From Larix kaempferi (Eukaryota; Streptophyta; Pinopsida; Pinales; Pinaceae): a DNA stretch of 64,000 bases. Below are positions 49,658-61,467 of the stretch, one piece after another; position 1 is the first letter of the stretch, and each line of letters starts with the position of its first letter. The notes beneath the pieces were generated by a model. The model was not told the DNA's origin and ran no database searches. It saw only the letters and a list, made by a program, of their open reading frames with translations. The stretch is taken from positions 1,860,001 to 1,924,000 of the forward strand of contig BSBM01000190.1 of assembly GCA_027924585.1 (NCBI GenBank), given 5' to 3'. Both the position numbers and the translations under genes were made by a program.

Positions 49658-52600
49658 TCAAGGACGAACAATATATTTCATTTTTCCAAACTTTTCCACA
49701 CAGCTCCACTGGTCAGCAGTAATAGTATCGTAAAGTATCATTTCTTTTGCTAAAACTTTCAGCTCCACATTTTCTTCATTTGACATAGGAGGGATTTCCT
49801 TGCTCAAAATATTCAACATATCCATGATTTCAAAATCTTCTGCAAGCTTTTCTAATAAGACTATACATGTAAGGACATGAGTCAATTTCTAGAATTTATC
49901 ATGATTCATTCTTATTGCAAATAACAAAATTTTATAATCATTCCGGGGAATAAATTCATTATTTTCATTCCAAAAAACAGGCAAGCCTTTTTGGAATACT
50001 TTTTCAAACTTTTTCTTGAAATCAGCAACTTGTCTTTTCATTCTTGCACTCCGGGATTCGACACTTTCCACATGGGTATATTTTCCTAATATCCTTCTTG
50101 CCCAAGCGATCACCGAAATTCTGTTTTTGATACCCAATGTCTTCAACTCGTCTTCCGATAAAACTCTTAAGAAATCCATGGCATTCTGAGATGTCTCTTT
50201 TGTTTTTTTGCTTAAATTTTCTCTTACTGCTGTACAATTCTTTAAGGCTTCTTCTATTGTTTTTTCCTTTATTTTTACAAAATTTAAATAAGGCCCGAGA
50301 CTGATAGTTTTCTCAATGATAATATCCCAAATCATATGCTTACATCCTTGCATTAGGACTTGCCCAATCACCTGGGAAGTGAATCTTTGATTCGTATCTG
50401 ATAACTCTTTATTTTTGTTTTGCAATCCCTTTATCTCTTCATCTTTCTTCTGATTTTGTTCTTCTAACTTCCATTTCTCTTCTTTCAATTCTTTAATTTC
50501 GACTTCTTTAAGACTCACTTGGGATATGAATTGTATGAGGTTAGCTGTATTAGTTTCTTCGCTCACCTAGTTGGTACTTGATTTTTGTTGAGCTAAAATT
50601 GTTAGCTTTCCTTTCAAATCCTCAATTTGATTTTTCAAGTTCGTTTTGTCTTTCTCCCACTCTGCTTCTTTTTCAGCAAAAAATAATAATTTTGTTTTAT
50701 TATCACTGATTTCTTTGGACAAAGCTTCTTTTTCTTGCTCTAACTTTGTTTCTTCAGGAGCTTGGATTAACTGATTGGAATTTTCATCTTCTTTTGTAAT
50801 GCTTGAATCATATTATCTTTTTCCATTAATAATTTTTTGCTTGCCTTGCCTCCACCATCACTCGCAACCAAGTCAATTTGTAATTTTTTGACTTGTTGGT
50901 GAGCTTTATTTTCCAGTTTTTCTTGCTTTAATTGACTCTCCATTTTACTTACAATATTTTCCAATTTATCAACTTTCAAGGTTGCTTGTAAAAGATCCTC
51001 ATATATTACATCTCATGTCTGCTTGTGTAATTGGATCTTATCAGGCACCGTTATTTTCTTCAAATTAATCTTTATCTCGGTCATTTTTTCTTCAGTTGAT
51101 ACTGCCAAGTTTAAAGTATTTTCTTTGATATCTCTGCTTGCTACTAAAGTAACTTCTGAACTTGTCAAATCTTTGACTTTTGGCAGTAAACTATAAATCA
51201 TTTGGGAAGAAGCTTGTTTATTTTGCCCATATTGCTTATACATTTCAAACCTGGATTGAAATCTACTTATATCTCCACCTTTCTTAACTTCCTTAAAGTT
51301 ATATTCCTATACCTAGACCTCTGGGACTGAAAACTTCTCTTTTTCACAACCTTCATTGTCTGTTGAAATAACCAATTATTGTTGTGTCTCAATCTTAAGT
51401 CTCTTTTCTCCATCTCTTTCTTCATCATCTACACCCATAATTTCTTGCAAACTTCTTTTCTCCAACTTCCACAGTATTTGGTATATGATCTGCCTCTATT
51501 GTTGATTATGTTAAAATAAGGTCTTCCACTTGTGAACTTGTAATTGCTTCATCGTCAGATTCATACCGCAACAAATTTATTCCTTTTAACGATCCCTCTA
51601 TTTCTTTATGTTCAAAATCCTTAGTATTATTTTTCTTTCTCCTCTCAAAAATTGTAGGGCTCGTCGAAATACGATTTTTTTTTTTTTGTTATACGAAAGA
51701 ATAATGTCAATAACACAATTAACTTATTCCATACCTATATAATTCCTTAATCACTCATAAGAATTTCATCTTCCTTTACACATACAAATTCTTATCCTTT
51801 AACACTATATGTCGATCGGAAGCATTTTATTACAAATCATGAATACCGTTCGATGTTTAAGGAAAGCTTGAATGCATCGCATTACTTGCTCTCTTTTTAA
51901 AGTTGCAAATTATCAACCTTCATTATTAACGATAAACAATAAAGTACACTATCATTCTCCTCCATTTAACAATCAACAAGTATAATGCATTGCGATTATG
52001 CGCTATTAAAAATAACTAAAAAAACACATTAATGAATAACCTAATATAATACAATATCAACTTCCTTCATAGCTTCCGACCCATGCATCGATTGCTAATT
52101 CAGGGTCGACAATCTGTCGCCATACCTCTATGTGTTCTTTCTGTTCTTACAACCCCTATAGTTCCATTGTGGGTCAGTCGGTAAATCGTCTTACCTGCTA
52201 CTGCACACACATACACTCAGAGCACACATTAAATAGCGCTACACTAAAAGATCATTTCATTATTTATTGTCATATATATCTCTCAGTAAGTCGAGCATAC
52301 ATTACTTTTAATCATTTCCATTTCATACTTCTCAATACAACGTATATCATCCAATCACTTTCGTTTCCTAGTTTCTCAGTCATTCGAGCATATATTTCAT
52401 TTAATCATTTCTATTTCATACTTCTCAATACCACATATATCATCCAATCACTTTCATAAAATAACATTCAAGAAATATCTAAGGTTTCTATTTTAATTAG
52501 CCGGGTCACTTCAACTAGTGCCCTCAATAGTCTAAATCTGTTGAAAGTATTGAGGTAGGCATTACAGAAATGATATGAAAATGATCATATTCAACTACTA

Positions 52601-53758
52601 CATCTTTCTTGAACTCCATACTTTCCAATAACTTCTTCATATCCGAAAGAGCATCTTTATTTTTTACAATAAATGGGCCTATTTTCCATGGATATTTCAA
52701 ATCAGAGGCTTTCTTGAACTTTAAGAAATGTTCATTTTCTAAAATCAATTTCTGTCTAACAAATTCCAAAGTGAAAACCCTTAAAGTTAAGAAGGCAGGC
52801 AACACATATTAAGGTTCATGCACAAAACCATACAATATAATCACTGTGTAATCTTTCAATAAAAACGAATCTCCTACTGCTAGTTCCTCTTTCAACTGCA
52901 TTGGGGACTTCATTTCAAGTAAAACCCTTGGTAGTTCTTCCCCAAAAACCGTTCTATATATTTCAGATAGAATGTAATTCATATAATTGAACATATTATC
53001 ATCTAAAGTATTTGTGAAAAATGTAACTCTTCTTGACTACTAAACATGACCATCTTCATCAACTGTCACTGAAACTTGAAATGTCGTGTGTTGGAGAAAC
53101 CTGTCAACTGTGAGTGGATACTTTCTGTTAAAAACTCTTCAAACTTGAGACACAACACCGAATCGTACTCCATTCCAGGTGAACCAACACTTATTCTGAA
53201 TAACAAACTCAACTGTAATTCAGTCACCAGCGTATCAGTGTCTAGACCCAAAAACTGGGCTATCAAGGAAAGAACCAATTGAGTATTATCATTGAAAAAA
53301 TTAACATCCAAAGGATATGGGATACTTTCAATTTCCAAGTCGGGTTTAAGACAGGAGGTCAAAAAAGCTTGTCAATTCTCAGGAGAAGACTCTTCAGAAA
53401 AACTTTCAGACTCAGATGCTTGGGACATAAGGATTCCAAAAGAATTGCTGACAACTTATGACTTTATGGAACAAACAATCCTAGTTTTCTGAGCATTCAT
53501 AATGACTTGTTGGGTTTCAGAGTAATTATATGCACACCAGGATATGAATTCAGGAAAAGGCATAATTTGGTCATGGCAGAAAAGGATAAAGGATGATTGA
53601 AACACTCTATGCATGTCTAGACCTTCCGTATTCAAATTCTTTAACCTTCTTTTAATTTCATGAACAGGCAACTGAATTTCTGTATCAAACACATTAAAAT
53701 CTCTAGCCTCCAGGGCGTTCCTAACCCTAACACTATTAAGACTTGGATCTTCTTCCAT
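49658..53758 (-). pseudogene. Coiled-coil gene of unknown family, full extent (copy B and beyond)
   Basis: The reading starts at an ATG at 53758 (MEEDPSLNSVRVRNALEARD, then HEIKRRLKNLNTEGLDMHRV). It continues through FILFCHDQIMPFPEFISW, an acidic Ser-rich linker, PYPLDVNFFNDNTQLVLSLI (about 53300), and YPWKIGPFIVKNKDALSDM (about 52670). About 51670-52510 has no coding signal and may be an intron. It resumes at about 51650 (TIFERRKK; later ASSQMIYSLLPKVKDLTSS), then enters the coiled coil and C-terminal domain shared with copy A. I count at least six in-frame stops and two or three frameshifts. I do not recognise the family; a host gene or a mobile-element protein are both possible. Confidence 0.55.
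52285..52456. repeat. Two-copy tandem repeat, about 85 bp
   Basis: Two units with TTTCATACTTCTCAATAC and ATATCATCCAATCACTTTC follow each other inside the non-coding part (possible intron) of the coiled-coil pseudogene. Confidence 0.8.
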
Positions 53759-53929
53759 TTTTCTTATTATAAATAAGTTTAGATTACTAACAGCACCGGC
53801 TACAGACCCTACCTGTCACTGGTAATCTCTGAGAATGACCTGCCTTGTTGCCTTCTTCGTCATACACACGTCCAAAAACTTCTGACTCCGACAACTTCAA
53901 ATAACAAATGTCAACTTCATGTGCTCACT

Positions 53930-53942
53930 GCTATATATAACC
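53930..53942 (-). promoter_or_regulatory. Possible TATA box of the coiled-coil gene
   Basis: GTTATATATAGC on the minus strand lies about 175 bp upstream of the ATG at 53758, a plausible distance for a plant core promoter with a leader of about 140 nt. The A/T-rich context makes chance occurrence quite possible. Confidence 0.4.
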
Positions 53943-53959
53943 TTATTCTCTATCTTTCG

Positions 53960-54850
53960 GTCTTCTTTGTCGGCAGTCAATTTTCTCATCCATCGATCTT
54001 TCGTGCGACAATCCTAGCCGTTGGATTTAATGTTCTTTTATCGCCTTGATGATTTTTCCCATCAACCGTCCGTTTACTTTCATCCTTTGATCTCCGCCGT
54101 TTATTATTCAACACCATACCTTTACCACAATAGTTTTGAGACTTTCCAAAGCGGTCTTCATTACCACTTTTGCCTCTTGCGAAAGATTGTAGCCTTGACA
54201 CCTGTTGGATGGTTTTGTTTTTCGCAACCATTTTTTCCTTTTATCGTCTGTGCTTCTTCATAATGCGTTGATCATCTGGAGCCGTTGATCAACTATAAAG
54301 TAATATGGACCATTCCTTTTCCTACTGTACTTACGCTCTCTGAAACCTTTCCTTTTAACAGCTAGATTCCCTTAACGCCCATCTTAGCCGTCCATGTGTT
54401 TGATATAATATCCATTTTAACGCTTTCACACAACACACAAGTGGGTTTACAATACCACTTTTCCTCCCTGCGACATACTCCAAATGTGATGCGTGGCAGG
54501 CTGTTTTGCTTTTCGTGACAACTTATACCCTTTTTCCTCTACGCATTTTGGCAATGCGACAGCGAACGAAGACCATCGATCTCCTTCTTGTACTCGATAA
54601 ATGGTGCATCTTGCACGATGGTTAGCGCTTACAATATTTGCTTTCGGACTATGGTTTTTAGCGTTCTTTTGCTCCTTATGATCGATTTTTGCATATTTTC
54701 CTTTGAAATTTCTTTTTTTTATCTCCTTAGTGCCTTCATTTACAACCTTTGATCATACCTTAGCCCATAGTCATAAAAATAAGGACACTTTAGTCTTTCT
54801 CAGGAAATTTTCAAAACATCTTTCTATTACACATTATTACTTGTGTTGTG
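53960..54850. other. Non-coding region, nothing recognised
   Basis: Pyrimidine-rich plus strand with scattered short frames and no family signature. It may contain the distal promoter of the coiled-coil gene. Confidence 0.5.
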
Positions 54851-54985
54851 AAAACTAGGTGCTAACATTGGGTTTTCTCCCGATTGGGTTTCCCAGGATA
54901 AATTCTCGTGCACTTTGTTTATGTGCTTTGTCTTTCTTCTAGTGATCCTATTGATCTTATGCAATTGAATTATAATGCTATAATT
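54850..54985 (+). other. Copia-type LTR fragment (U5-like)
   Basis: TTGGGTTTTCTCCCGATTGG followed by GTTTCCCAGGATAAATTCTC resembles the conserved U5 segment of plant copia LTRs (GGTTTT-CTCCC, then GGGTTTCC, ACGT-like spacing, ATAAATTC). Neither LTR end is identifiable. Confidence 0.35.
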
Positions 54986-55014
54986 GTATGAAAAACTAAC
55001 AATATCTTCTAGCT

Positions 55015-56130
55015 CTACCTCTTGAGACTATTATGGTTCTAGATCTTCTTCATCTTCACAATTGATGTAGAATAATTTCTTCTCACTACACTTATGCTCC
55101 TTATTGTATTCGTTGTCACAATTGAAACATAGTCATTTTTCTCTTCTTTCCTCTACTTCTTAAGATGTCAACCTTTTAGGTTGAGTGAGGTTGGGGGAAG
55201 AAACATTTCCCTCTCTATAATTGTTAGTAGCAACCCTTCTAGTAGCCATATTTGTACTTTCATCTTTCCTTGCCAAACTAAAAGCAATGTCCAAATACTT
55301 AGATTCAAAAAGGCATGCCTCCTATTGAATTCTCTCCTTTAAAGTGCTTGTAAAGTGATCAAAAAAATTATCACCTGGAATTTCTTCAATCTAGGACTCA
55401 ACTTCTTAAACTAGTTAATGTAATTGGACTTCTTTGCTTTAGATTGATCAATTGGGTATAAAAGGTGTTGCTCTTAATATCACCATAATTGCTATCAATT
55501 CATTCGTAAATATAGACCAAGAGTCAATAGAGTTCCTTTTACAATCACAAAGCCATTGGTACCATACATATTGATCAAGTTCTAAATACAAGGATGAAAT
55601 AGTTACTTTTTGTAAAGTTAGCACTTGCCATAGATTAAAAAATTGCTCCATCTGGAATATCCTTGTTATTGGATCATTGCCATCAAACTTTCTTATTTCA
55701 ATCTTGTGAATGAAGTAGTTCCTTAATCCCGAATTGAACCCATGATGATGTGGATTATGGAGTGATGAATGATTAAGTGTCGAGAACTTGACCTCTTGTT
55801 CTCCAATTGTTTTACAAATTTTTCAATATGTGACTAGGACACCATCCTTTTTTTCTCCTCGTCTTCTTCTTGAGGAGCTAAATTCAGGGTAAAGAGTTGT
55901 CTTATCTCATTCATGATTACCCCTTCATATCTTCGAGATCATCTTTTCATCTTTTCCATTCTTTGATCCATCGTTTCCATCTTTTTCATATTCAGATTCA
56001 ACTCGGCTTCTATATCACTTTTTGTGTTTACCAATTTAAGATGTGTCACTAGCTTATCAATTGATTCCTTAAATTTGACCTCCAAATTGGATAGCTTATA
56101 TACATTTTTTTCATTTTCTTCATGAGTCAT
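55015..56130 (-). mobile_element. Ty3/gypsy gag region, degenerate
   Basis: From an ATG at 56130: a Glu/Lys-rich coiled coil (KLSNLEVKFKESIDKLVTHL). Next is a gag core with FDGNDPITRI and MEQFFNLWQ (about 55650-55690), WYQWLCDCKRNSIDSW and FDHFTSTLKERIQ. The zinc knuckle CFNCDNEYNKEHKC at about 55089-55130 is of the CX2CX7HXC type seen in gypsy gags. It is broken by several stops. It follows a PBS-like sequence (56839-56853) in the right order for a 5' end. Confidence 0.75.
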
Positions 56131-56838
56131 GGTTGAGCTTTTAGGAGGCTTAGCGGGTGTAGTAATTTTTGCTCCACCTATTGTTATTTGATCCCACTAA
56201 TATTTACTAGAGTTATTCTATGTTTCTTCTTTATCACACAATTTGAATCACCCAAAATATATTTTCCAATCAAATGTTATGCAAGCTTCAAGTTAATTCC
56301 TTTAAAAACCCTAGTTTGTAGGTTGCCTTGCTAGCCAACTTTGCTTATAAATTATCTCCAAAATTTCAGGCCCTTCTAAGTCTAAAATTTTGTCTTGTAA
56401 TAACCTAGTATACCTTTTCTGTAATGCCACAAGTTTGACCCAATTCTGATGTGCCAAGAGCTAGTTAGGGTAACTTTCTTAAAAACTTGTTATTTTTGTT
56501 CCTTTCAAGACAGTGAACTTGTACATATAGACATGTGTTTAATTTTCCTGTTTTGATTTGGCAATTTTGACTATAAACACTAAAGTTCATCATCCTTTTG
56601 ATGCAATAATTGGCACTCAACTTAGATCTCTCAAGATTCATATATTATAGTTCTACCAAAACACTTGTTTGAGACTAGTTTTTGGACTAGTAAAACACAC
56701 TAACTTCCATAGATTATAACTCTAAACTTATAATGAACCAAGACCTGACATTTTTACCACGTGTACTTTTCTTTGTATTCCAAGTCTCCTAAAAATTTCA
56801 TTGTTTGAAGCATCCTTGGATTTTTTTATAGCTAAAAT

Positions 56839-56900
56839 TACTCTTATACCAAATGTTATGCACCGGATTCCTAAAATATCACAAGTCATCCCCTCCTGAA
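56839..56900 (-). mobile_element. Polypurine tract, 28-bp LTR remnant and primer-binding site
   Basis: Reading the minus strand: AGGAGGGGATGACTTG (polypurine tract, about 56882-56897), then a 28-bp segment beginning TGATATTTTAG and ending GTGCATAACA (56854-56881), then TTTGGTATAAGAGT, which resembles the initiator-Met-tRNA primer-binding site (TGGTATCAGAGC). The 28 bp therefore have TG...CA ends and sit exactly where an LTR of several hundred bp would normally be. Confidence 0.6.
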
Positions 56901-57340
56901 ATGCTTCGTTTAAGAAGCATGGGTAAGGAAGAATGCTTTGATCTAAACTCTTCATTTTCCTAGTTAGCCTCATTGTCGAATAGATTTTTCCACTTGATAA
57001 GATACTCATTAACACTTCTTGAATGAAAAAATTTAGTTTTGATTTCTAAGATACCTTCGGGAACTAATACTAATTTCCCTTCTTCATCCAAAAGAGACAA
57101 TTCAATTTGCATGTGAGTTGTAGGACCCAAATTCTTCTTTAAACAAGACATATGAAAAACATCATGTAATCTTCCCTTGTTTGGAATATCAAGGGCATAG
57201 ACAACTTGCCCTACTCGCTTTCTAGATTTATAAGGCATTAGAGGAAATTTGGGGTGTAAAATGGACCTTATAAGAAAATGGGCCATTGATGCATTGGAAT
57301 TCAAGAGCCAATAGAATTTCAAGAAAATGAGTCAAACATA
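56888..57340 (-). mobile_element. Ty3/gypsy integrase C terminus with chromodomain
   Basis: Minus-strand frame: SRKRVGQVVYALDIPNKG (about 57220), then LHDVFHMSCLKK, the conserved V-F-H-V-S-x-L-K segment after the integrase core. It continues with VPEGILEIKTKFFHSRSVNE, YLIKWKNLFDNEAN and, after one TAG, a short tail ending SGGDDL with TGA overlapping the polypurine tract. The YLIKW...EA-W pattern is that of a chromovirus chromodomain, which directs integration to heterochromatin. The core and everything upstream are missing, replaced at about 57345 by other repeats. Confidence 0.8.
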
Positions 57341-57377
57341 ATGATTGACTTGGCATATTTGTCATAAAAAAAGCTAC

Positions 57378-57538
57378 ATTTTGTTTTCATATTTTCAAAT
57401 TATCTCCCTGTGGTTTTAATCAAATTTCGAGCGGGAGCACTCGTTGGATGTGGAATTGAATTATGCATCCAACGAGTTCTCCCGCTTGAAAGTTGAGTAA
57501 AACCACAAGGAGATAAGTTGAAAATACAAAAAACAAAA
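57378..57538. repeat. Fold-back (inverted-repeat) element, about 160 bp
   Basis: Left arm about 57380-57450 and right arm about 57464-57538 are reverse complements at roughly 85-90%, with identical cores such as ACTCGTTGGATG and TGTGGTTTTA. The loop is about 13-15 bp. The structure fits a small MITE or a long hairpin precursor. No clear target-site duplication is visible, and it immediately borders the truncated gypsy integrase. Confidence 0.75.
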
Positions 57539-57879
57539 AGTATTTTTTGTGTCTTTTCCTTTAAAATTTATAATATTATTTTATTATTTTAACTATTATT
57601 TTATTGTTTTCCTTGGGAGGCCCATATTAAACCTCAAATTTTGTTGGCATATGTATACTTCGACCAGGGTTCCTTCAGTCAAACACCAACAAACCCCAAG
57701 ACACTGGCCCTTTCGGCATCACTTGCGAAGCAGGCGAAGTCTCACCCGAGGTATCTATGGGAGCTGCAGGAACCAAATTTATGCAGTAGTGAAGGGGTGT
57801 GATGGGAAACTAACAACCCTAACATTCCAAACTTCAACAGAAAACATTACTTAACTGCTTGTAGACTTGCATATGTATC

Positions 57880-58553
57880 ATTTAGTTAATTGTGATATAT
57901 ATTCATTAACATGCCATTCATACACATTGATCCATTGTTATTCAACAAATAATAACCTACACATCACATCATCACAGTAAATATACACATTGAACACCAG
58001 ATGTAACGTGGCCCAACCCAAATGGGAGAAAACCATGGAAGCGCTTTATTTACCTATGAGTCGTAGTCAAAATAAGCACTTCATGTTTTACAATGACTTA
58101 CAAATTTCTCTTTCTCTTACAGTGGATCTGTGCACACATCCTACAGATCATGCGACTCTTCTCCTCATACCATTCAACATCTTCGACATACAAAACTGAA
58201 CTTACAAAGGACTGAATACTGGATAACCAATGAACTAACTATCTGATTAACTAATTTGCTAACAACTTCAAAAATCCCAACCCATTACATATTTATAGGG
58301 CGCACACAGCCTGCCCCTCTCCCACTACTCTACTATTCAACTACTCCACTCATACATGTATGTGAACAAAACTCCTAACTAACTTGCTCAACTATGCATT
58401 TGGCATGGTCAAAATTCCCAACTTCCCAAATTCTCGACCGCTACGTCGGAGTTGATTCCTTCTTCGTCAAGCCACTTCGCCTTGGTCTTGTTCACACCCA
58501 AAACTACACATAAATTTACCCAAAACTTTACCTATCCTAATAGGCCCCCAACA
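57880..58553 (-). mobile_element. Copia-type LTR (minus strand) with polypurine tract
   Basis: On the minus strand GTTGGGGGCC (about 58543-58553) looks like a polypurine tract. Then comes a CCCTATAAATATGTAATGG TATA region (about 58280-58300). ATGGTTTTCTCCCATTTGGG followed by CCACGTTACATCTGGTGTTC (about 57995-58040) is the conserved U5 of plant copia LTRs. The 3' end of the LTR is not defined and may lie as far as 57650. Confidence 0.5.
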
Positions 58554-58667
58554 CTCACATGTGGCTGATCGTGAGCCACTTCAAGGTTGCACTGATGGGG
58601 TCTTGTACTTCGCCTAGAATTACGCAAACTTCTGCTTTAGCTCTTCGGCAGTCTATCGAAATTCATC

Positions 58668-59300
58668 TCAACGATGGCACACCTCTTGTACCAGATCCCC
58701 AGTTAGGTGAACGTGTGTCTGTTGTTCACTCCATTCAACTGCTTCCTGGACTTTGTTGCTCGCACCACTAATGATCTGCAAAACCTGCTCTGCCTCACCC
58801 TGCAGCTCTTCAACTAGTTCAGTTCGCCTTTGCTGCTCCATTCTCAGCTGGTTAATTTCCTGCTGGAACTTATTGTTCTCTACTACCTTAACCATTTTCC
58901 CGGCAAGTGACAGAGTCTTCAGTTGATTCTTCAGATCTGCCATTTTGTTCTATGTCTCCTCCAGCCTAACATTAATGTTCTATAGATCTATGTCATCTAG
59001 CAATGCGTCCCATGCTTGTGTAACGTCTTCAAATAGTTTCCACATTCACTTTCACAACCCTTAATGGTTTTGACTGCTTCAATAACCTCCTCGCTTCGTT
59101 ATGCCATTACTTCACTTACCACTTCACTAATTTGTTTCTTGCTTGTTACTTGACAGGCACCAGTATGAGAACGAAGTTGCAATGGGGATGTCTATGCAGC
59201 CCCAGAAAGGGTAAGCAATACCCTTTTCGAGAGTTGGGATTCATCCCGAGTCAGAAGTTGAAGCTTCCAGGAGGTCCATAGTTACCTTCGCCAGCCATAA
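58668..59300 (-). mobile_element. Gag-like coiled-coil remnant upstream of the copia LTR
   Basis: A minus-strand open stretch at 58943-58668 begins MADLKNQLKTLSLAGKM and is a heptad-rich coiled coil (INQLRMEQQRRTELVEELQG). Upstream, LFEDVTQAWDALLDDIDL (about 59000-59055) continues the same frame across two stops. It lies directly upstream of the polypurine tract and LTR, so it may be the coding relic of a non-autonomous LTR element. No RT, protease or integrase is present. Confidence 0.4.
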
Positions 59301-59329
59301 TGGCACGCGCGTTTAACTCCGAATTTTTT

Positions 59330-60745
59330 CCTTTACAAGCAAAGGTTTCATCCCGATGTCGTTATATTGGAGGGTTAGGTTTTCTACTTTTTATTCTAGA
59401 CATAGTCTTCCAAGATAACGATTTAGTGTGAAGTCTGTCTTCCACCGGGGTTTTATTTCTTTGTTTTTAATCAATACAAATTGTCTTTCATTCTTAAGGT
59501 TTTCGATTTCTCCTTATAGTGGTTGAGCCCGATACTAGGGTTCTGATTTTGTTTTAAAATCCAGTACAAGAATGTTGAAGAGATTTTTAATCTCATTTCT
59601 GTAAAAATATTGGCAGGACTTTGTTGAATATGGTAATGGTGAATTTAAGTAGGTCCATATTGTTAAAGATGGTAGCCTTACTGGTTCGCTTGGTCTTGAC
59701 TCTGTTCAAACAAGATATTTTGGATTTTCTTATGAATTTACAATTGATATAAATGCATTTACATTATTCTTGACTAACTTTAGAGCTGGAAGCTTCAAGG
59801 TAGTTTATCTTGGTTCGATGTAATCATTTATTTATCATTTTAAAAATGCCCACTTGTTGATTGTTATGAAGATCTCTCCCCAAAAGAGTCTACATCTTAT
59901 TTCCCAGTATTGTATTTGAATAAAATAGCTATAATAAGTATAGATTTTCAAAGGTAGAGATCTTGCTATTTTTTCATTTATATCACGCATGTATAATTGT
60001 ATGTGCACGGTTCGAACCCCATTTTTGACATGTGCTTTATATATACTATTATGGCATGGATCTAGCTTTCCTGGCATTTATCGCATTTAAGAATGGACTC
60101 ATTTCATATGGGATTATATCGATATTCTTGAACTGTGTTGCATTGTTCATCAGATCTACTTTCATTTAAGTCTGTTATAAAAATGCATGGATATTTAACT
60201 TGCTACTAGGCTGCTATATTTTCATAAAGTAATAAAATTTCTAGGCTTCAGGGTTTCTCCTGAAGCATGTTGTGTTTATCACTAGATTTTCTTTGGTTTT
60301 CTATAAATAAGAAATTACATATCTTGGCCTCATGGTTTCTCTTGAGGCATAACGCCAATCGCAGTCTTCATTTGATATTTAATATGTTGATATATAAAGT
60401 AGTTTTATGCCCTTGTTAAACAACTATTTGATAATTTAATGTTATTGCTGGAAATAATTTTCTTAGAGGCTATTGTATATTGTGCCTTTTAATCGGAAAT
60501 TTGAATCTGGATTTTAACTAAGTTCTTTAAAAACGATATCTATAGTAAATTATACATATTTATCTGTTTGAATCTACCTTAGATGAATGGAACAATCCAA
60601 CACTTGGATATTACTCATTTTGAATGCAGAACAATAATTATTAAACCAAATAACCATGATTTTCATCCATCTGAACAACAAAAGTTAGAAATCTATTCAT
60701 AGATACAAAATGTATGACTATCCATTCACTAATTAAAACAATCAT
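59330..60745. other. Non-coding region with two related small hairpins
   Basis: No gene is recognisable. Two short stem-loops with the same GTTTCT loop lie at 60246-60265 (CTTCAGG/CCTGAAG) and 60328-60347 (CCTCATG/CTTGAGG). The rest is AT-rich spacer. Confidence 0.5.
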
Positions 60746-60751
60746 GAAACC

Positions 60752-61430
60752 TGTTGAGGATCGCGACAATCAAACAATCATAATTATTAAATTCACTGAT
60801 TAAAAGAAAATGGAACTTGTTTAAAGATCATGGAATCTGAATAGGGTAAGAGCAGCCACGCTCCTCCCAACCTTATATCTAGAGCTTGCCCCTTGTGCAC
60901 TCTAATCTCCCCCGAGCTAAATCCTGCAACGTAAGCTGGTAGTCTATTAACCTTTGTCAAATTCCTCTTTTCCTCAACACTCATGTGTTTTCTCTTCAAA
61001 CTAGGAGTTCTCCTCCTGAAATACTAGGCAGCGTCCTACCTCATGCATATGTCTTTTTATATCTTTTTCCTAGGTCTTGAGCAACAGCCAATTCCCCTAG
61101 GAATCGTGTTGTTGTTCAGATCCCTCTTTTCCAAGGAGTGTGTCTAGTGCCATCAATGCACTATCTGACACTTGTTCGACAATAACTTAGGTTAACTTTA
61201 TGTTTTTCCCGCCACCTTCGGATGTTGATTTCCTCATTTAGCATAGCTGCTCTTACCTAATTCATTTATTTATTAATTTAACAATAATTGTCTCTTACAA
61301 TAGTCCATATGTGGACACTTGGAATCTTTCAGTCCTGCTAATATAATCATTCTTTTATTTAACGACTAACTCAACAGTTAGAACTTTAAATAATAAATCT
61401 TAGAAAATGTTTTATTTTGGGGATATTACA
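60752..61430 (-). mobile_element. 3' LTR of the Ty3/gypsy element (about 679 bp)
   Basis: Directly after the chromodomain stop, the minus strand has a purine-rich ATGGGGTGAGGA (61431-61442) and then TGTAATATCCCCAAAATAAA, a typical gypsy LTR start. A TCCTCAACA end at 60752 would give TG...CA termini. The partner LTR is outside the window, so the right-hand coordinate is firm and the left-hand one is a proposal. Confidence 0.6.
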
Positions 61431-61467
61431 TCCTCACCCCATTATTCGAACACTGTCCTCTGTGTTA

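Larger units (their letters stand above)
30377..51014. repeat. Segmental duplication, copy B (about 20.6 kb, direct)
   Basis: This is the second direct copy of 1-20620. Its right end at 51014 lies inside a reading frame that continues upstream to 53758, so copy B retains the ancestral right flank and copy A has the rearranged one. Its left boundary follows a short TAA microsatellite at about 30344-30358. Whether 30376 is a true boundary cannot be decided, because the equivalent sequence left of copy A is outside the window. Confidence 0.97.

Noticed and set aside
60793-60999. 68-codon minus-strand frame as a small gene
   Set aside because: It lies inside the proposed gypsy LTR and has no independent support.
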